A stretch of DNA of 64,000 nt from Azorinus chamasolen (Eukaryota; Mollusca; Bivalvia; Cardiida; Solecurtidae): positions 73,916,999 to 73,980,998 of the forward strand of contig OY755241.1 in the NCBI GenBank assembly GCA_963576725.1, in the 5' to 3' direction. Position numbers and translations under genes: made by a program. Shown in pieces: positions 1-11,335 of the stretch. A model generated the notes under the pieces. That model was not told the DNA's origin and searched no databases. It was given only the letters and a program-made list of their open reading frames with translations. Numbering within the stretch: the first letter of the stretch is position 1; the number at the start of each line of letters is the position of its first letter.

Positions 1-128
1 GTTCTTTCTGTTCGTGGACTCGCAGATTTGCAGTTTATTGAGTCCCAGGGCTCATGCAAGAAATGTTCAATAAAATCACCGCATATATGAGAACGTTGAA
101 ATCACACCCAGCATCACATACACATTTT

Positions 129-1848
129 TATACGCCCACCTAATAAAGGTGGTCGTATATTGTCGTGGCCCTGTCCGTCCATCCGTTCGTTCGTTCGTTC
201 GTTCGTTCGTTCGTCCGTCAACATTTTGTTTGTCCGCTGTTTTCTGGGAAAACTATTTGACAGATATCAATGAAACTTCACACAAATGTTAAATGCATGA
301 AGATCTGAAGCTGAGTTGATTCTGAGGTTCATTTGATTTTTCATTTCAGAGTTATGGCCCTTGTCCTTAAAAAATATGCAAATAGTTTGTCCGCTGTTTT
401 CTGGGAAAACTATTCGCGAGATATTAATGAAACTTCACACAAATGTTAAATGCATCAAGATCTGAAGCTGAGTAGATTCTGAGGTTCATTTGATTTGTCG
501 TTTTGGAGTTATGGCCCTTTTACTTAAAAAAATAATGCAAATAGTTTGTCCACTGTTTTCTGGGAAAATTATTTGACAGATATTAATGAAACTTCACACA
601 AATGTTTAATGCATCAAGATCTGAAGCTGAGTAGATTCTGAGGTTCATTTGATTTGTCGTTTCGGAGTTATGGCCCTTTTACTTGAAAAATAATGCAAAT
701 ACATGCAAATATTTTGTCCGCTGTTTTCTGGGAAAACTGTTTGACAGATATTAATGAAACTTCACATAAATGTTTAATGCATCAAGATCTGAAGCTGAGT
801 TGATTCTGAGGTTCATTTGATTTTTCATTTCAGAGTTATTCCCCTTGTCCTTAAAAAATATGTATATAGTTTGTCCGCTGTTTTCTGGGAAAACTATTTG
901 AGAGATATTTATAAAACTTCACACAAATGTTTAATGCATCAAGATCTGAAGCTGAGTCGATTTTGAGGTTCATTTGATTTGTCATTTTGGAGTTATCGCC
1001 CTTTTACTTAAAAAATAATGCAAATACATGCAAATAGTTTGTCCGCTGTTTTCTGGGAAAACTATTTGACAGATATTAATGAAACTTCACACAAATGTTT
1101 AATGCATCAAGATCTGGAACTGAATTGATTCTGAGGATCATTTGATCTTTCGTTTTAGAGTTATCGCCCTTGTCCTTAAAAAATAATGCAAATAATTTGT
1201 CCACTGTTTTCTGGGAAAACTGTTAGAGAGATATTAATGAAACTTCACAAAAATGTTAAATGCATCAAGATCTGATGCTGAGTCAAGTCTGAGGATCATT
1301 TGATTAAATGTTTCGGAGTTATGGCCCTTGCACTTAAAAAAAATAATGCAAATCTATGCAAATATGAGGATGGCCATAACTTTTTCATTTGATATAATAT
1401 TTGCTTCAATTTTTTTATATGGTTAAACCTTAATTTGAATTTTCACATATATTGCGGGTTTTTTTATATGTCATTTTATTCTAAAGTTATGGTCCTTGAA
1501 CTTCGTGTGTTCGTTGCTTTGTTAGTCGGTAAATTTTTAGTTTGTCTGTTGATATAAATGAAACTTAACAACTTTACACAAATGTTTTAAGCAACAAAGT
1601 TTGAAGCTGAGTTTATTTTTAGGTTCATTCGGTTTGTCTTTACAGAGTTATGGCCGTTGCACTTTACAAAAATCTGCAAAAATGAGGATTAGCTGTAACT
1701 TTTTTTTATTTAATAAGATATTCACTTCATTTTTTACAAAATAGTATCACCTTAATATGGAAATCAAGATCTGAAGCACAGATTAGAAAATGTCAACACT
1801 TATAAGGCATGTTGAATTTGAGAAAGTTTGCAAGTGGGCGTATTATGT
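129..1848. repeat. Tandem repeat of ~155-170 bp inside a short-TIR element
   Basis: Seven clear copies of a ~155-170 bp unit start near 229, 387, 545, 714, 869, 1036 and 1196; each begins with TTTGTCCGCTGTTTTCTGGG and carries AGATCTGAAGCTGAG. Copies decay from about 1380 onward. The block is bracketed by TACGCCCACC (near 129) and its inverse GTGGGCGTA (near 1836), so the array appears to be the interior of a non-autonomous element. It has no coding potential. Confidence 0.7.
182..218. repeat. GTTC tetranucleotide microsatellite
   Basis: About eight GTTC/CGTT units with CCGT variants, just inside the left inverted terminus of the tandem-repeat element. Confidence 0.85.
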
Positions 1849-1849
1849 A

Positions 1850-2105
1850 CCGGATGCGGTACTCTTGTTAAACATGTAGCCTAAAACGACTCTTATTGAT
1901 TTTTTCAATTAAGTTAAAAATAACTGGCAATTCTCGTACACTGGCGAAAAGCAACATTTAATCTTTAATCTGCTAGTCGCAGCCATCATGCTAAGTATGC
2001 AAACAGTTTGGATCTGGATGAGATGCCGTATACATTTGATAAAAACTATAAGTGAATTTTGGAAGTTTTAACAAAGAATTTTAAATTATTTGTGGTTACT
2101 TTAGC
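1850..2105. other. Non-coding, degenerate MITE scrap
   Basis: No gene seen. Around 2000-2035 there is a decayed half of the B-type palindrome (AACAGTTTGGATCTGGATGA). Confidence 0.4.
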
Positions 2106-2290
2106 TTAACACCTTCCCTGTTCTATGTTGACTCCAAATGACAATGCCTACTGAATAACCATGGACTGTATAGTTCTATGAAATGGAAGATGGAACAATG
2201 TTGCTATTTAGAAAGTACAGAAAATACCAGATTTACCAAATTCCGTTAGCAAAACAGAGCATGTATACCTGATCAGATGGATCATACTGA
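2106..2290. mobile_element. Truncated family A TTAA MITE (left half)
   Basis: Starts TTAACACCTTCCCTGTTCTATG and follows the family A arm (AATGCCTACTGAATA, AGCAAAACAGAGCATG) into the centre region near 2270-2290, then stops matching. The right arm is missing. Confidence 0.6.
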
Positions 2291-2444
2291 TTGGGGCTAC
2301 TATGCGGGAAATTGGGGTTACTATGCGGGAAATTGGATTATATGAAGGAAAGGCTTAAGCTTTGGGAGGGACTTGGTTTGTCTTTGTGTTCTGCAATGTA
2401 GCTGATAAGAATAAGCAAATGATCGTTCCATCCTTTCTTTGCAG

Positions 2445-2504
2445 GTCCAGCTTTTTCATTAGAAATACAATATCAAGACCAATTATGGAATGGCAAATGT
2501 ATAG
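2445..2504 (+). CDS. Possible 60-nt exon of the ParB-like gene
   Basis: A strong acceptor (TCCTTTCTTTGCAG) and a donor (ATAG/GTGAGA) bracket 60 nt open in the frame PAFSLEIQYQDQLWNGKCI. It enters with two bases and leaves with one, exactly what exon 4063-4311 needs. No homology supports it independently. Confidence 0.4.
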
Positions 2505-5500
2505 GTGAGAGTTGAATGCAATATTATGAAATACAATTTAACATGATTTAAAAGACCATCAGTAGGAAACAGCCATAGTCAAATGATAGAGAGTCCCAAA
2601 CAATGTGACTTGGTAACTGCATACTGTTAAGTGTGTTTTGTTCCTTTGCTTTTCTAGCTATATAACTAAAATAAAATATTTATGGATGGGGGCATATTGG
2701 AATCACCCAGACGGTCAGGAAGGTATGTGGTGCATCCATCCACATTCGAACATGGCTAGTTTGTGTCACAAACTCATCATTCAGTTTTAATGTCATTTAA
2801 TTTATTTATATGTGGTATGTGTATACATAATAACCAAGAATGGAAGACGTGCAAGGCACACTTTTTAAGAGTTTACCACTGTGCAATTCAGAATTTCATC
2901 CGGATCCAAACTGTTTGCATAGGTAACCACATATCCGGCATTGGCAGCGAAAGAGTTAACATTGACCATAACTTCAGGTTTTCATTTACAACCTTCAATT
3001 TTGGTAGGCATGTTCATCTTGACAAGGCCTATCCACAAATACAAAAATGATAACAGTTGAGCGTTCGCACCTGCCTGTGAAGTATTTCATTATTTCACAG
3101 ATCACATTGGCAGTTTTCGCGAACTCATTCTTCTTCATCTAGTCTTCGAATTTACAATCTACAAGGCTGCCGCATGGGGGTAATCATCACATTTAGTAGT
3201 AATACTTTTATATGCCAGGTGCAGATTTTTTGGAGGTGATTTCCAATTTTTAACCCCCCCCCCTGTGATTGAGGGGGGCGTGCCCCAATCTGGGGCATAT
3301 TCTTATTGCTTAGTTAATCAGTCTTTTAGTGCCACATTGTGTCCCCTCTGCAACGGAAGAATTTGGCCTTATGATCAATATTTGCACACAATGGGAGCTT
3401 CTGTTGTACAAATTTTATGAATTAACAACTGGAAAGAAAACAATTGGCTCCATCAGACGGCTCTATATTGGTGAAAATGATGGCGCAAAGAAAACAACTG
3501 AGAGTGGGGGCCTGAATTAGGTGAATTTAACAAAAGTACAGGACATTCTTGCTATTGAAAAAAGTAAATAAAATAATGGAATATGTTAATTCGAAAGGAA
3601 GCCCATTCATATCCTAATAAGACTGTTCCAACATGAGCTGTCTGGTATTAGTCTACTGCGCTAGAAAGTAATGAAAAGAAGTGTGTATGGAAGAAAGGGT
3701 TATATAAACATGACCTAGTTTAAGATAACTTAAGTTCAAATTTAGTTCTTGGGCTGTATATGTACATGTGCAGAAATATTCTTTTATAATCATTTGCCAA
3801 CCAAAGATAACAACCAGCATTTACCAATCAAATATTAAATTTGATAAATATAAAATTTGATTAATTGAAAATTGGCTGAAAACACTTGTTAAATATTTGT
3901 CAAATGTCAAGGAATGTAACAATGTAGCTAAACTGTTTTTAGCTCAACAGTACACAAATAGCTCAGGGTGAGCTTTTGCGATCACCTGATGACCGGCGTT
4001 GCTCGCCATCCATCATCAATGTTTGCTTTCAAAATTCTAATATATATTTGGTCTGTTTTCAGAAACCTCTGTTAAAGTCCATATTGGCAACATGATTGAG
4101 CCTTCTCAACAAAGAGGTGTAAGGAAACTGGACATGAATCATGTAGACACACTTGAGGATGCTTTCAAGATTAGTTCAAGTCAGTTTACTTTGCTTGTTG
4201 GGAATCTTCTGGAAGGTACACCATCTGATTTAGTGAACGAAGGTGGTGGACAGGTGGAAACTGTTGGTGGTAATCACACTAGGGAAGCCATTAAGGTATT
4301 GTATGGCAAAGGTAAGATATGCTAAAGGCATTTTTAGATCATCTGTATTTAGTGAATTTGAGGCATATTGTAATCAAACTCAGTGTATATATGTATGTGG
4401 TGTGGTTTGGTGTGTTTTTTCCATTGCTTTTTAACCCATTCCATCATATTAACGACTCTGTAAAAGTCACTTTGTGACACCATTGTGATAAATAGAGCAT
4501 TTGCTCCTATAGGAATTTTAAAATTTTACCTTTTCTCTATTTAATGCTCCTTTTCGGTAGATTTATTCAAAGAGGTTGTTTCTAAAAATAGCCTGTGAGG
4601 TAATGGGTTAAGGTGCGATATTAGCAGAAACATATTTCCTTGGAGTTGTTTTGTCAGTCATTTGTTTACAATGACCCACTGAATGTAATGTAAAAGTATA
4701 AAAATGAGTCAAGCAGGAAACACCACATACAGAACAAACACTCGCCCGAACAGCAACACAAGGAAACAGCAAATGTACATAAGTAGAAAAAACAACAAGA
4801 GACGCACAAAGACAAAAAACAAACATACAATAGGAGGGAGATGGAAGAACCGCCTTGGAACGGTCAGTGACAAAAGTCACCGGGGGGTTAAACCGGTTTA
4901 TGGGCGCCCAATTCACACTTATTCCATCCCCATCCTAAAAGACAGTGTAAATAAACGTATCCCCTCTCCGACTAATCTACAACAACCGCGACAGCAAATA
5001 CAGTGGTAAAGTGTATGTATAACAAAAAAACATTTAATTGAACATACTGTATCCACCTATCGCAAGACTAACAACTACAACTATCACTTTTTTATTTCTC
5101 ATTACATATAACATGTACATATGAGAAAATACAAATATAAGAATCTGACGCTGAGTATGTGTAGGGAAAGTATGAGGAGAAATGAAGAGAATTATAACAA
5201 TGCAACAGTTGTCAGCATGACATTAACTTTGAATATGACGTAAACTGAACTAAAGAGAGTAGTGGCCTTTGGTCAGATTGTAGCCCCTGTAAACACTTTA
5301 AACTATACAAATTCAGCTTTCATCTTTGGCAGATAGCATCATATGTAGGCCATCTACAAACGTTATATGAATTATGGCCCTGTGGTCAAAATTGGTCCCG
5401 TCTCAGGGGTGCCTTGTTTTCTATAGAAACATAGTGAAAACTTTGAAAATCTTCTCCTGAAACTGAAAAGTTCTTAGCTTTAATATTTCGCACATGGCAT

Positions 5501-8130
5501 TATTTTCAGATCCTTTACAAAATTTATATAATGTATGTATGACCTTGGGGTCAAAATTGGCCCAGTCCCTGGCAGTGGTGACCAGTTTTCTATGGTAGCC
5601 TGCTGTTTTGAACAGTCCGATCCTTTGCTGTTCACTGATATTTAGGTCACGCAGTATACTGCAGACAGGTGCACTCACTGTTTAGTAGATTGGAGTGATG
5701 TGGTTTATAATTATGTGGTGTAGAGTTAGTCATTTCTTAACCATTCAGTCCATGAATATTCATTTAAGAGATAATGACATCATGAATATTAATTAACATA
5801 ATTTCTATAGTAATGAATGAACAGCAAATACCGTCTGATCTGAGCCTACTCTTATTGCAAAGGAATAGAAAGGGGCCTTTATGGAGGAAGGGGTGTCAAC
5901 ACCATTCCCCCCCATCGGTGCCTTGTTTTGTAAAGAAATATATTTCGAAAACTTTAAAAATCTTCTCTGAAACTGGTAGGGTCTCAGCTTTAATATTTGG
6001 CACCTGCCATCGTCTTTAAGTATTCTACAAAAGTGAAATGAATTATGCCCCTGAGGTCAAATGAGCAGGGGTTGCCAGTTTTCTAAAGGAACATAGTGAA
6101 ATCTTCTCCTCTGATTTTCTGGTGAGCGATATCAGGTTGGTCATTTGGTCCAGCTGGATGTATCATACTCTTTTGCAAACTATATTTATGTTATTCCTTA
6201 TTAACTATAAAGATGTTAAAGCTAGTTGAAACTCGGTATGGTAATTAGGATGACACAAGTAACAACACAATAGATAACTTGAGCTTAAATACGGCATTTT
6301 TTATAATGCCTGAAAAGCAATAAAATAATTGCTTAGCCAATAAGCTCACAACAAACATGAATACATATAGTAAAAAAAATATTTACCATATCCGGGCGTT
6401 CGCAACCACCACAAGTGTAACTGCCGCCAAAGCCCGGATGAAACTGGCGAAAAATTACAAGAATATCGTAAGCGATTTATATATCACCAATCAGTCATGC
6501 AGCAGACTATATTTACAGTTTGCAAGCAGGTTTAAAGCTCTACATTGAACAATGTGTTTCTTTCTAGCTTTGAGAGAGCCATTAGTAATGGTTAGACTGT
6601 ACAAAGGGTTGAGTGATAGTGAAGCACTGGAAATATGGTACAGACACAATGAAATGGGGGAATATAGGAAACAAATGACATTCCTGGAGATTGTACAAGT
6701 AATCAGAAAAGTAGATGATCGAAGCAGACTGGTTAAAATGTTTCACAAGAAGGTAACTCGTCACATTCAGTGATACACATAGAGGTAATAATTGTGTTAG
6801 TGAAGGAAACTAATAGCAGTAATAGTATTTGAATTGTAATAATGTAGAATGTTTTTATTTTATTTGATAAATAACATTCTGCTGCATACACCTTTTGTCT
6901 GCATTAAGTACATAGAGGATTTGACATTGCTCTCAATTGGGCAAAGCTTTGACTTTACTGATATTTTTTTTAATATTAACAAATGCTTATTAATTTCAAT
7001 TTTATCATAAGTGCTATTCCGCGATCAGACGTGTGTACCAGCTACCACTAGGTGATGATCTTGAAAACACTTTGATTCTTGGGAAAGATTTTTGTCCAAA
7101 CTCGGCCACAACGTCACTCACCTCTCTCTAGGATGATACTTGGCTTCACAGTTGCACTACTGTGAATTACTTGTATACATAAAAATTCTCATAAGCTTGT
7201 ATTCAAACATTTCACTACTTAAGTGTTGTTATTGCTCATACCATGTGATCATCTCGCCTAGATAGAAATTGTAAAGCTTGTTGAGACTTTTGTGATAGCT
7301 GGTGTTTAGTCTTAAGATAATATTTTAGCCTGATGTATGGTCTGAAATTGTGTTTGGGAGGTAATTAGATAAAGGAAAGGGGGAAATCGGATTCCAATGG
7401 CAATTAAAACCTATTTGGCTTGGTAGAATGCTTTTCCTTTTCCGGTATCATTTAGACAAGTAGAAAGAGCGAAACAATTTAATCGACCTGATTTCCCTCA
7501 AAATTGCAAATCGGAAAGGAAGTAGCCCGTACTTCCTAGGTGTTTGTAAAAATTACAATAACCGACAGGTAACTTTACTACCAAAAAGGAATGGATTTTA
7601 CCCCCAAACAAATTGTTCTATTCTTATTAATAACTCCTTAGATAAAGATAGAACATTTCAGTGGAGCTATATCAGTACCAAATTTGCTCTTACTCTCAGC
7701 CTCTATGTAGCAGTGCATTTGGTTGATGTGTTGGCTATTAAGGTGCTAAATTATAGTAAAATATGATATTTGGTGTAAATTAAATTTCAGAACTAGAATA
7801 GGTTAGACTCGTGTTCATCAAATTTAGATAAACTATCTGAGACAGAATACTAAGCAGAGCTCTTTTCACCAGGAAAACAATATTATAAGTTATTTCTGCT
7901 TTTGTTTTGATATTTCAGGATAAGAGAGTTCTGAAGAACGACAAAGTCCATTTCTGGATAATAAAGAGAGAGGAACTGTTAAAGAAACTGGGAATACTTG
8001 AAAATATATTGAAACCAAATGACATTACTCAGTATATGGTCAAAGCACTAATGAGACTGGGACAAAAACAGATGGAAGAAGCTCTGCGTTGTTGTGAATG
8101 CAGAGGCTTGATTGCATATAAACAGTTTCT
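2445..8130 (+). CDS. ParB/sulfiredoxin-like domain protein, partial multi-exon gene
   Basis: Spliced model: 2445-2504 (tentative), 4063-4311, 6568-6752, 7919-8130. Splice phases agree at every junction, and the joined frame is open for about 235 codons. The middle exons look like a ParB N-terminal domain: an IGNMIEPSQQRG-type start, then GGNHTREAIKVLYGK resembling the ParB G-x-H-R box, then a VRLYKGLSDSEAL segment, the place where bacterial ParB proteins carry V.V..LSD.EA. The last exon is lysine-rich and helical. ParB-type folds bind or hydrolyse nucleotides, but for an animal relative the function is unknown and none is assigned. Exon 7919-8130 ends at GTGAGT with two bases of a codon, so coding continues; no further exon was recognised before the LINE at 8.8 kb. 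Introns carry a family C MITE, an R-B repeat and a 'leaky' tandem repeat. A stop read through the last donor (TGA at 8132) is possible but less likely. Confidence 0.65.
2690..4062. other. Intron with repeat scraps
   Basis: Holds the right half of a family B MITE at about 2895-2965 (GGATCCAAACTGTTTGCATA and GGCATTGGCAGCGAAAG), a C-run at 3255-3271, and at 3940-4020 a scrap of the AGCTCA...GAGCTTTTG head that leads tandem repeats elsewhere (17.38 kb). The short open frames here show no coding features. Confidence 0.45.
4063..4311 (+). CDS. ParB-like gene, exon with the GGNHTREA motif
   Basis: Acceptor GTCTGTTTTCAG before 4063; donor AAAG/GTAAGAT after 4311. 249 nt, phase 1 at both ends. It encodes the start of the ParB-like domain and ends with the GGNHTREAIK box. 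Confidence 0.7.
4431..4611. mobile_element. Family C TTAA MITE
   Basis: TTAACCCATTCC at the left and GGTAATGGGTTAA at the right. The interior has CCATTGTGATAAATAGAGCA and TTTGCTCCTATAGGA, but the second half of the central stem is lost. Confidence 0.75.
4692..5042 (+). repeat. Dispersed repeat R-B
   Basis: Contains ATGAGTCAAGCAGGAAACAC, ACTCGCCCGAACAGCAACAC, AACGGTCAGTGACAAAAG and GGTTTATGGGCGCCCA, and ends AACATTTAATTGAA. Copies recur at 15.9, 16.4 (inverted), 41.5, 55.7, 58.0 and 60.3 kb (inverted). The open frames it generates on both strands are by-products. Confidence 0.75.
5270..6130. repeat. Degenerate ~150-bp tandem repeat ('AAAATCTTCTCCTGAAACTG' family)
   Basis: Repeated ATTATGGCCCTGTGGTCAAA, TTTTCTATAGAAACATAGTG and AAAATCTTCTC modules, as in the clearer array at 17.4-18.2 kb and the scraps at 33.3 and 34.0 kb. 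No coding features. Confidence 0.6.
6568..6752 (+). CDS. ParB-like gene, exon after the GNH box
   Basis: Acceptor TTTCTTTCTAG before 6568, donor AAG/GTAACT after 6752; 185 nt. The first two bases complete the alanine codon begun by the previous exon. The REPLVMVRLYKGLSDSEA segment matches the ParB-family pattern after the H-R box. Confidence 0.7.
6780..7900. other. Intron without recognised features
   Basis: Between exons of the ParB-like gene. I recognise no repeat family, RNA or further exon here. Confidence 0.4.
7919..8130 (+). CDS. ParB-like gene, third strong exon
   Basis: Acceptor GATATTTCAG before 7919, donor GTGAGT from 8131; 212 nt, phase 0 in. Encodes a charged, probably helical stretch ending with a cysteine cluster (CCECRG). 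Confidence 0.65.
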
Positions 8131-8533
8131 GTGAGTATAAGAGTAGTGTTTGTAATAATTAGTAAACACGTAAAAGTAGTTCTTGATGAAAAGGTAAAAC
8201 CTTAAAATGTACATTTTATCTCAGGAGTGTGATTACTGAAACTATTGAGTGGAGGAAAATGCTCTAATATCCCACCCCCACTAACATGATATTTCAAAAC
8301 TACCAGATCTGAGCTGATCTCACTGAATTAGACAAGTTTGTAATATGGGTCTCAAGCTCAAAGAGGGGAAATCCTCAAAAAGGAGGATAAATTACACCCC
8401 TGTTCACAGAGTCGAAAACTCAAAATGTAAGACAATAACAACTAAGATAGGTAACGTAAACATACGATGATATAATAGTATTTAGTACTTAATATTTAAT
8501 ATTTAACATTTTTATTTTTTAATATTTATTATT

Positions 8534-8754
8534 CAACCCTTTCCTGGTTACATGTTTTTCCAAGTTCCAATACCTACTAAATATTCATGGACATATGAGT
8601 TTTAACAATCTATGGAAGGGGGGAAACATATCTATCAAATTATATTAGCAAACAGAGCATACCCTGATCAGACGGCTCCTCCAGGAGACGTCTGATCTGG
8701 GTCTAACCTGTTTGCAAATGCGTGAAAACTCGTTTATACTAGGGAAAATGTTAA
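8534..8754. mobile_element. Family A TTAA MITE
   Basis: Left terminus CAACCCTTTCCTGG, right terminus AGGGAAAATGTTAA. The centre pairs TCAGACGGCTCC with GGAGACGTCTGA, flanked by GCAAACAGAG and its complement. Confidence 0.75.
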
Positions 8755-8799
8755 CTCATCCAATTAATCTCAAAACTATATTTTGATCATGTACGAGCA

Positions 8800-10198
8800 T
8801 TATACAAGAGATTTGACCTGATTGCAAAAACTTTCTGTATATATGTAGCAAGTCGTTAAACAGTATACACATTTTCTGAGTTTACCAATTCAATAAATTT
8901 AAACATGCTAGGTAATCTCCAGTAATAAGACGATATTAACTGTTTTCTCAAATCTTTGTACATTTGACATTCAATCACAAAATGGTATCTATCCTCTAAT
9001 AAGTTTCAGACATTACAAATACGATCATTAACAGGGATACTATTACATTGATTCCATCTTCCAGTTTCGATGCATATTCTGTGTGACGACAAACGTAGCC
9101 GTGTCATGCTAACACGAAATTTTTTCACATTAACCATCTCTAAATACGATTTTAACTTAATTCAGCTATATGTCTGTAAAATATTGCTCTTGTAGAAGTA
9201 TTTAATCTAGCTTGCCAATTTTGCATAAACTGTTCTTTAATTCTTAGCTTTACGGTACGTAAAAACAATCCAGTATCACCGACTGTTTAGAACAACCAGG
9301 CATCCAAAAAGCCAAGGGAACACAGTAGATCCCTAATAAGCGAACACCAGTTTTTTCTGCATTGGTTATTCAAAGTATCATTATACAACCTGTTATAAAC
9401 TTTACTAATATATTTATTTTCCGAGCTATGTAATATTGTAGTCCAAAATTTGATAGCATTAAAAACCCTCAAATTTTTCAGTGGCATTCTGCCTAATTCT
9501 CCATAAACAAAATCATTTTGGGTACTTTTTTTAACACCAAGTAATTGCTTGCAAAATTGTAGATGTACTCGTTCTATTGTTTTAGCTGGATGAAAACCCC
9601 AAATTTCACTACAATAATTAAAAAAAAAGGCAGCACAAGCTTATCAAATAACTCTAGTCTATGTTTAGCAGATATATTTGTGAATTTGTATAAATATTTG
9701 TTCATTTTGAAAATAGTTTTCAGACCTTGCCCCGCTTAAGTACTTTGTGCCTCTGTAAAAGATCCAGTTGTTGTGAAGACCACGCCAAGATAAAAAAAAT
9801 TGTTAACAATATCCAAGTTATCTTCACCATAATGAAAACTTATATTTGTTGGAAGTCGACCACCCTTTCTTTTTCGGTACATTTACCTTTAACTTCCATC
9901 TATTGCAATAGCTATGTAACAAATCTAAACTTGTTTGGAGTTCAGCACTTTTGTTTGCAAAAATGACAATGTCGTCAGCATAAAGAATTAAGAACATTTT
10001 AAAAATATCAACATCAATTCCGTCAAGTCCACTAGTAACGTACATATCTTCTTTATCATTTAGGAACATAGAAAAAAGGAAAGGGAACAAACATTCACCT
10101 TGACGTACACCTAATTGGCATTCAAAACTATTACTTAACTGGTTAAGATATTTAACTCTTGACTTTACACTAGCATAGATTGATCGCATAACATTCAT
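8800..10198 (-). pseudogene. LINE-1: RT 3' half and C-terminal domain, frameshifted
   Basis: The frame at 10198-9824 shows GVRQGECLFPFLFSMF (RT motif with RQG) and LYADDIVIFA (catalytic YADD). Further downstream in other frames are NYCSEIWGFHPAKTIERVHL (near 9620), MPLKNLRVFNAIKFW (9487) and a C-terminal zinc-knuckle-like CNVC...H....C near 9020-8960, all typical of APE-type non-LTR retrotransposon C-termini. Frameshifts and stops (near 9830, 9700, 9290) make it dead. The 5' half of RT is deleted between 10198 and 10252. Confidence 0.75.
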
Positions 10199-10251
10199 AA
10201 TATTTCCTCTTATCCCTAATTTAATTAATTTTGTTCAAAGACAATCTCTAT

Positions 10252-10790
10252 TTATACAAAATTGACAACACAATCTTCTCTATCAGATGTATGCGAGTTT
10301 AGATCGCCGCACACCAGTAGATTCAGTCCGTTTTCATATTTAGAGTCTAAACTAACAATGTAATCTAAAAGTCGATCAAAAGTAAGCGACTCTAACACTG
10401 TTTGGCGAGTACCATTTTCCGGTATAACATATAATAAACATATAAACGAATCATTTTCCAAGCCAAGTTTTCTTTTGTCATTTTAATACATACGATATCG
10501 TCTTTACTTCTAAAAACCAGCATGTCATTTGAAACAAATTCATTTCTCACGTACACAATCACACCACCAGAACAACGTTTACTATTGGCATTAATGTCCG
10601 ACCTGTTTAAAACAAAATATTCCTGAACGTTTAAATACGAATACTCATTTGTCCAAGTTTCGGTCATTAAAACAATGTCATGACTATTAAATATTTGTAT
10701 AAGTTCTGGCGAAAACAGTTTATTCGTGCGTTTAGTCACCAGTCCCTGAACATTAAGTAGAGCGCATCCCAGTGAAACCTTCTGGTTGCT
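10252..10790 (-). pseudogene. LINE-1: apurinic-type endonuclease fragment
   Basis: Reads GCALLNVQGLVTKRTNK near 10770 and LMTETWTNEY (the E of the active site), then after a frameshift near 10430 NLLVCGDLNSHTSD (the D.N motif). The remainder of the domain, including the SDH motif, is missing at 10252, where the sequence jumps to mid-RT. Same orientation as the RT and ORF1 pieces, so one element. Confidence 0.7.
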
Positions 10791-11335
10791 GGCCTAATGC
10801 TCCTCACTAACGCCTGTAGGGGAGAACCCGTCCGTCGATGACTGGTTCCCATTTACCTACAGGTCACGCTCAGTCTGTCCTACCTGTGCTGTCTGTCTAT
10901 TTTGAGACCCCGGTAAAACTTGAATACTATCCCGGGTTACACTTACACTTGTCTGCCTACGATACGCTTTGACAGAGAGCGTTTCTCAGACCGTGACGAC
11001 GACCGGACTACACGAGAACGCCCACGTACTGGAAGTGTATTGACAGTTTGTGTATTCGTGTTATCAGAAGCAAAGGATTTCACACATGTCTCATCAGTAC
11101 CCACGGACTTTGGAATTGTTTCTTCACTATTCCTGGGATTCACGAACGTTTTACAAACGTCAGCGTCCTGCATTTCGGACAGGGAATATGTACATGGGGA
11201 CTGTTCCTCTCCTGACTGTAAAACGGAGGCTGTTTCAGTGTGCTGGACTAATGATTCACTATTTACACTTGGGGGACAGATTTCCTTGTTAGCACCATTG
11301 TCATGAAAGGGGGTACATTGGTTATTAGGTAAAAT

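Noticed and set aside
2763..3050. 95-residue plus-strand frame
   Set aside because: Its second half is a family B MITE arm; no splice sites or homology.
4608..4916. Val/Cys-rich hydrophobic protein (also at 15880, 16336, 57928)
   Set aside because: The same peptide appears wherever the R-B repeat occurs; it is repeat sequence, not a gene family.
10920..11306. 128-residue plus-strand frame
   Set aside because: Opposite strand of LINE-1 ORF1/ORF2 linker; no features of its own.
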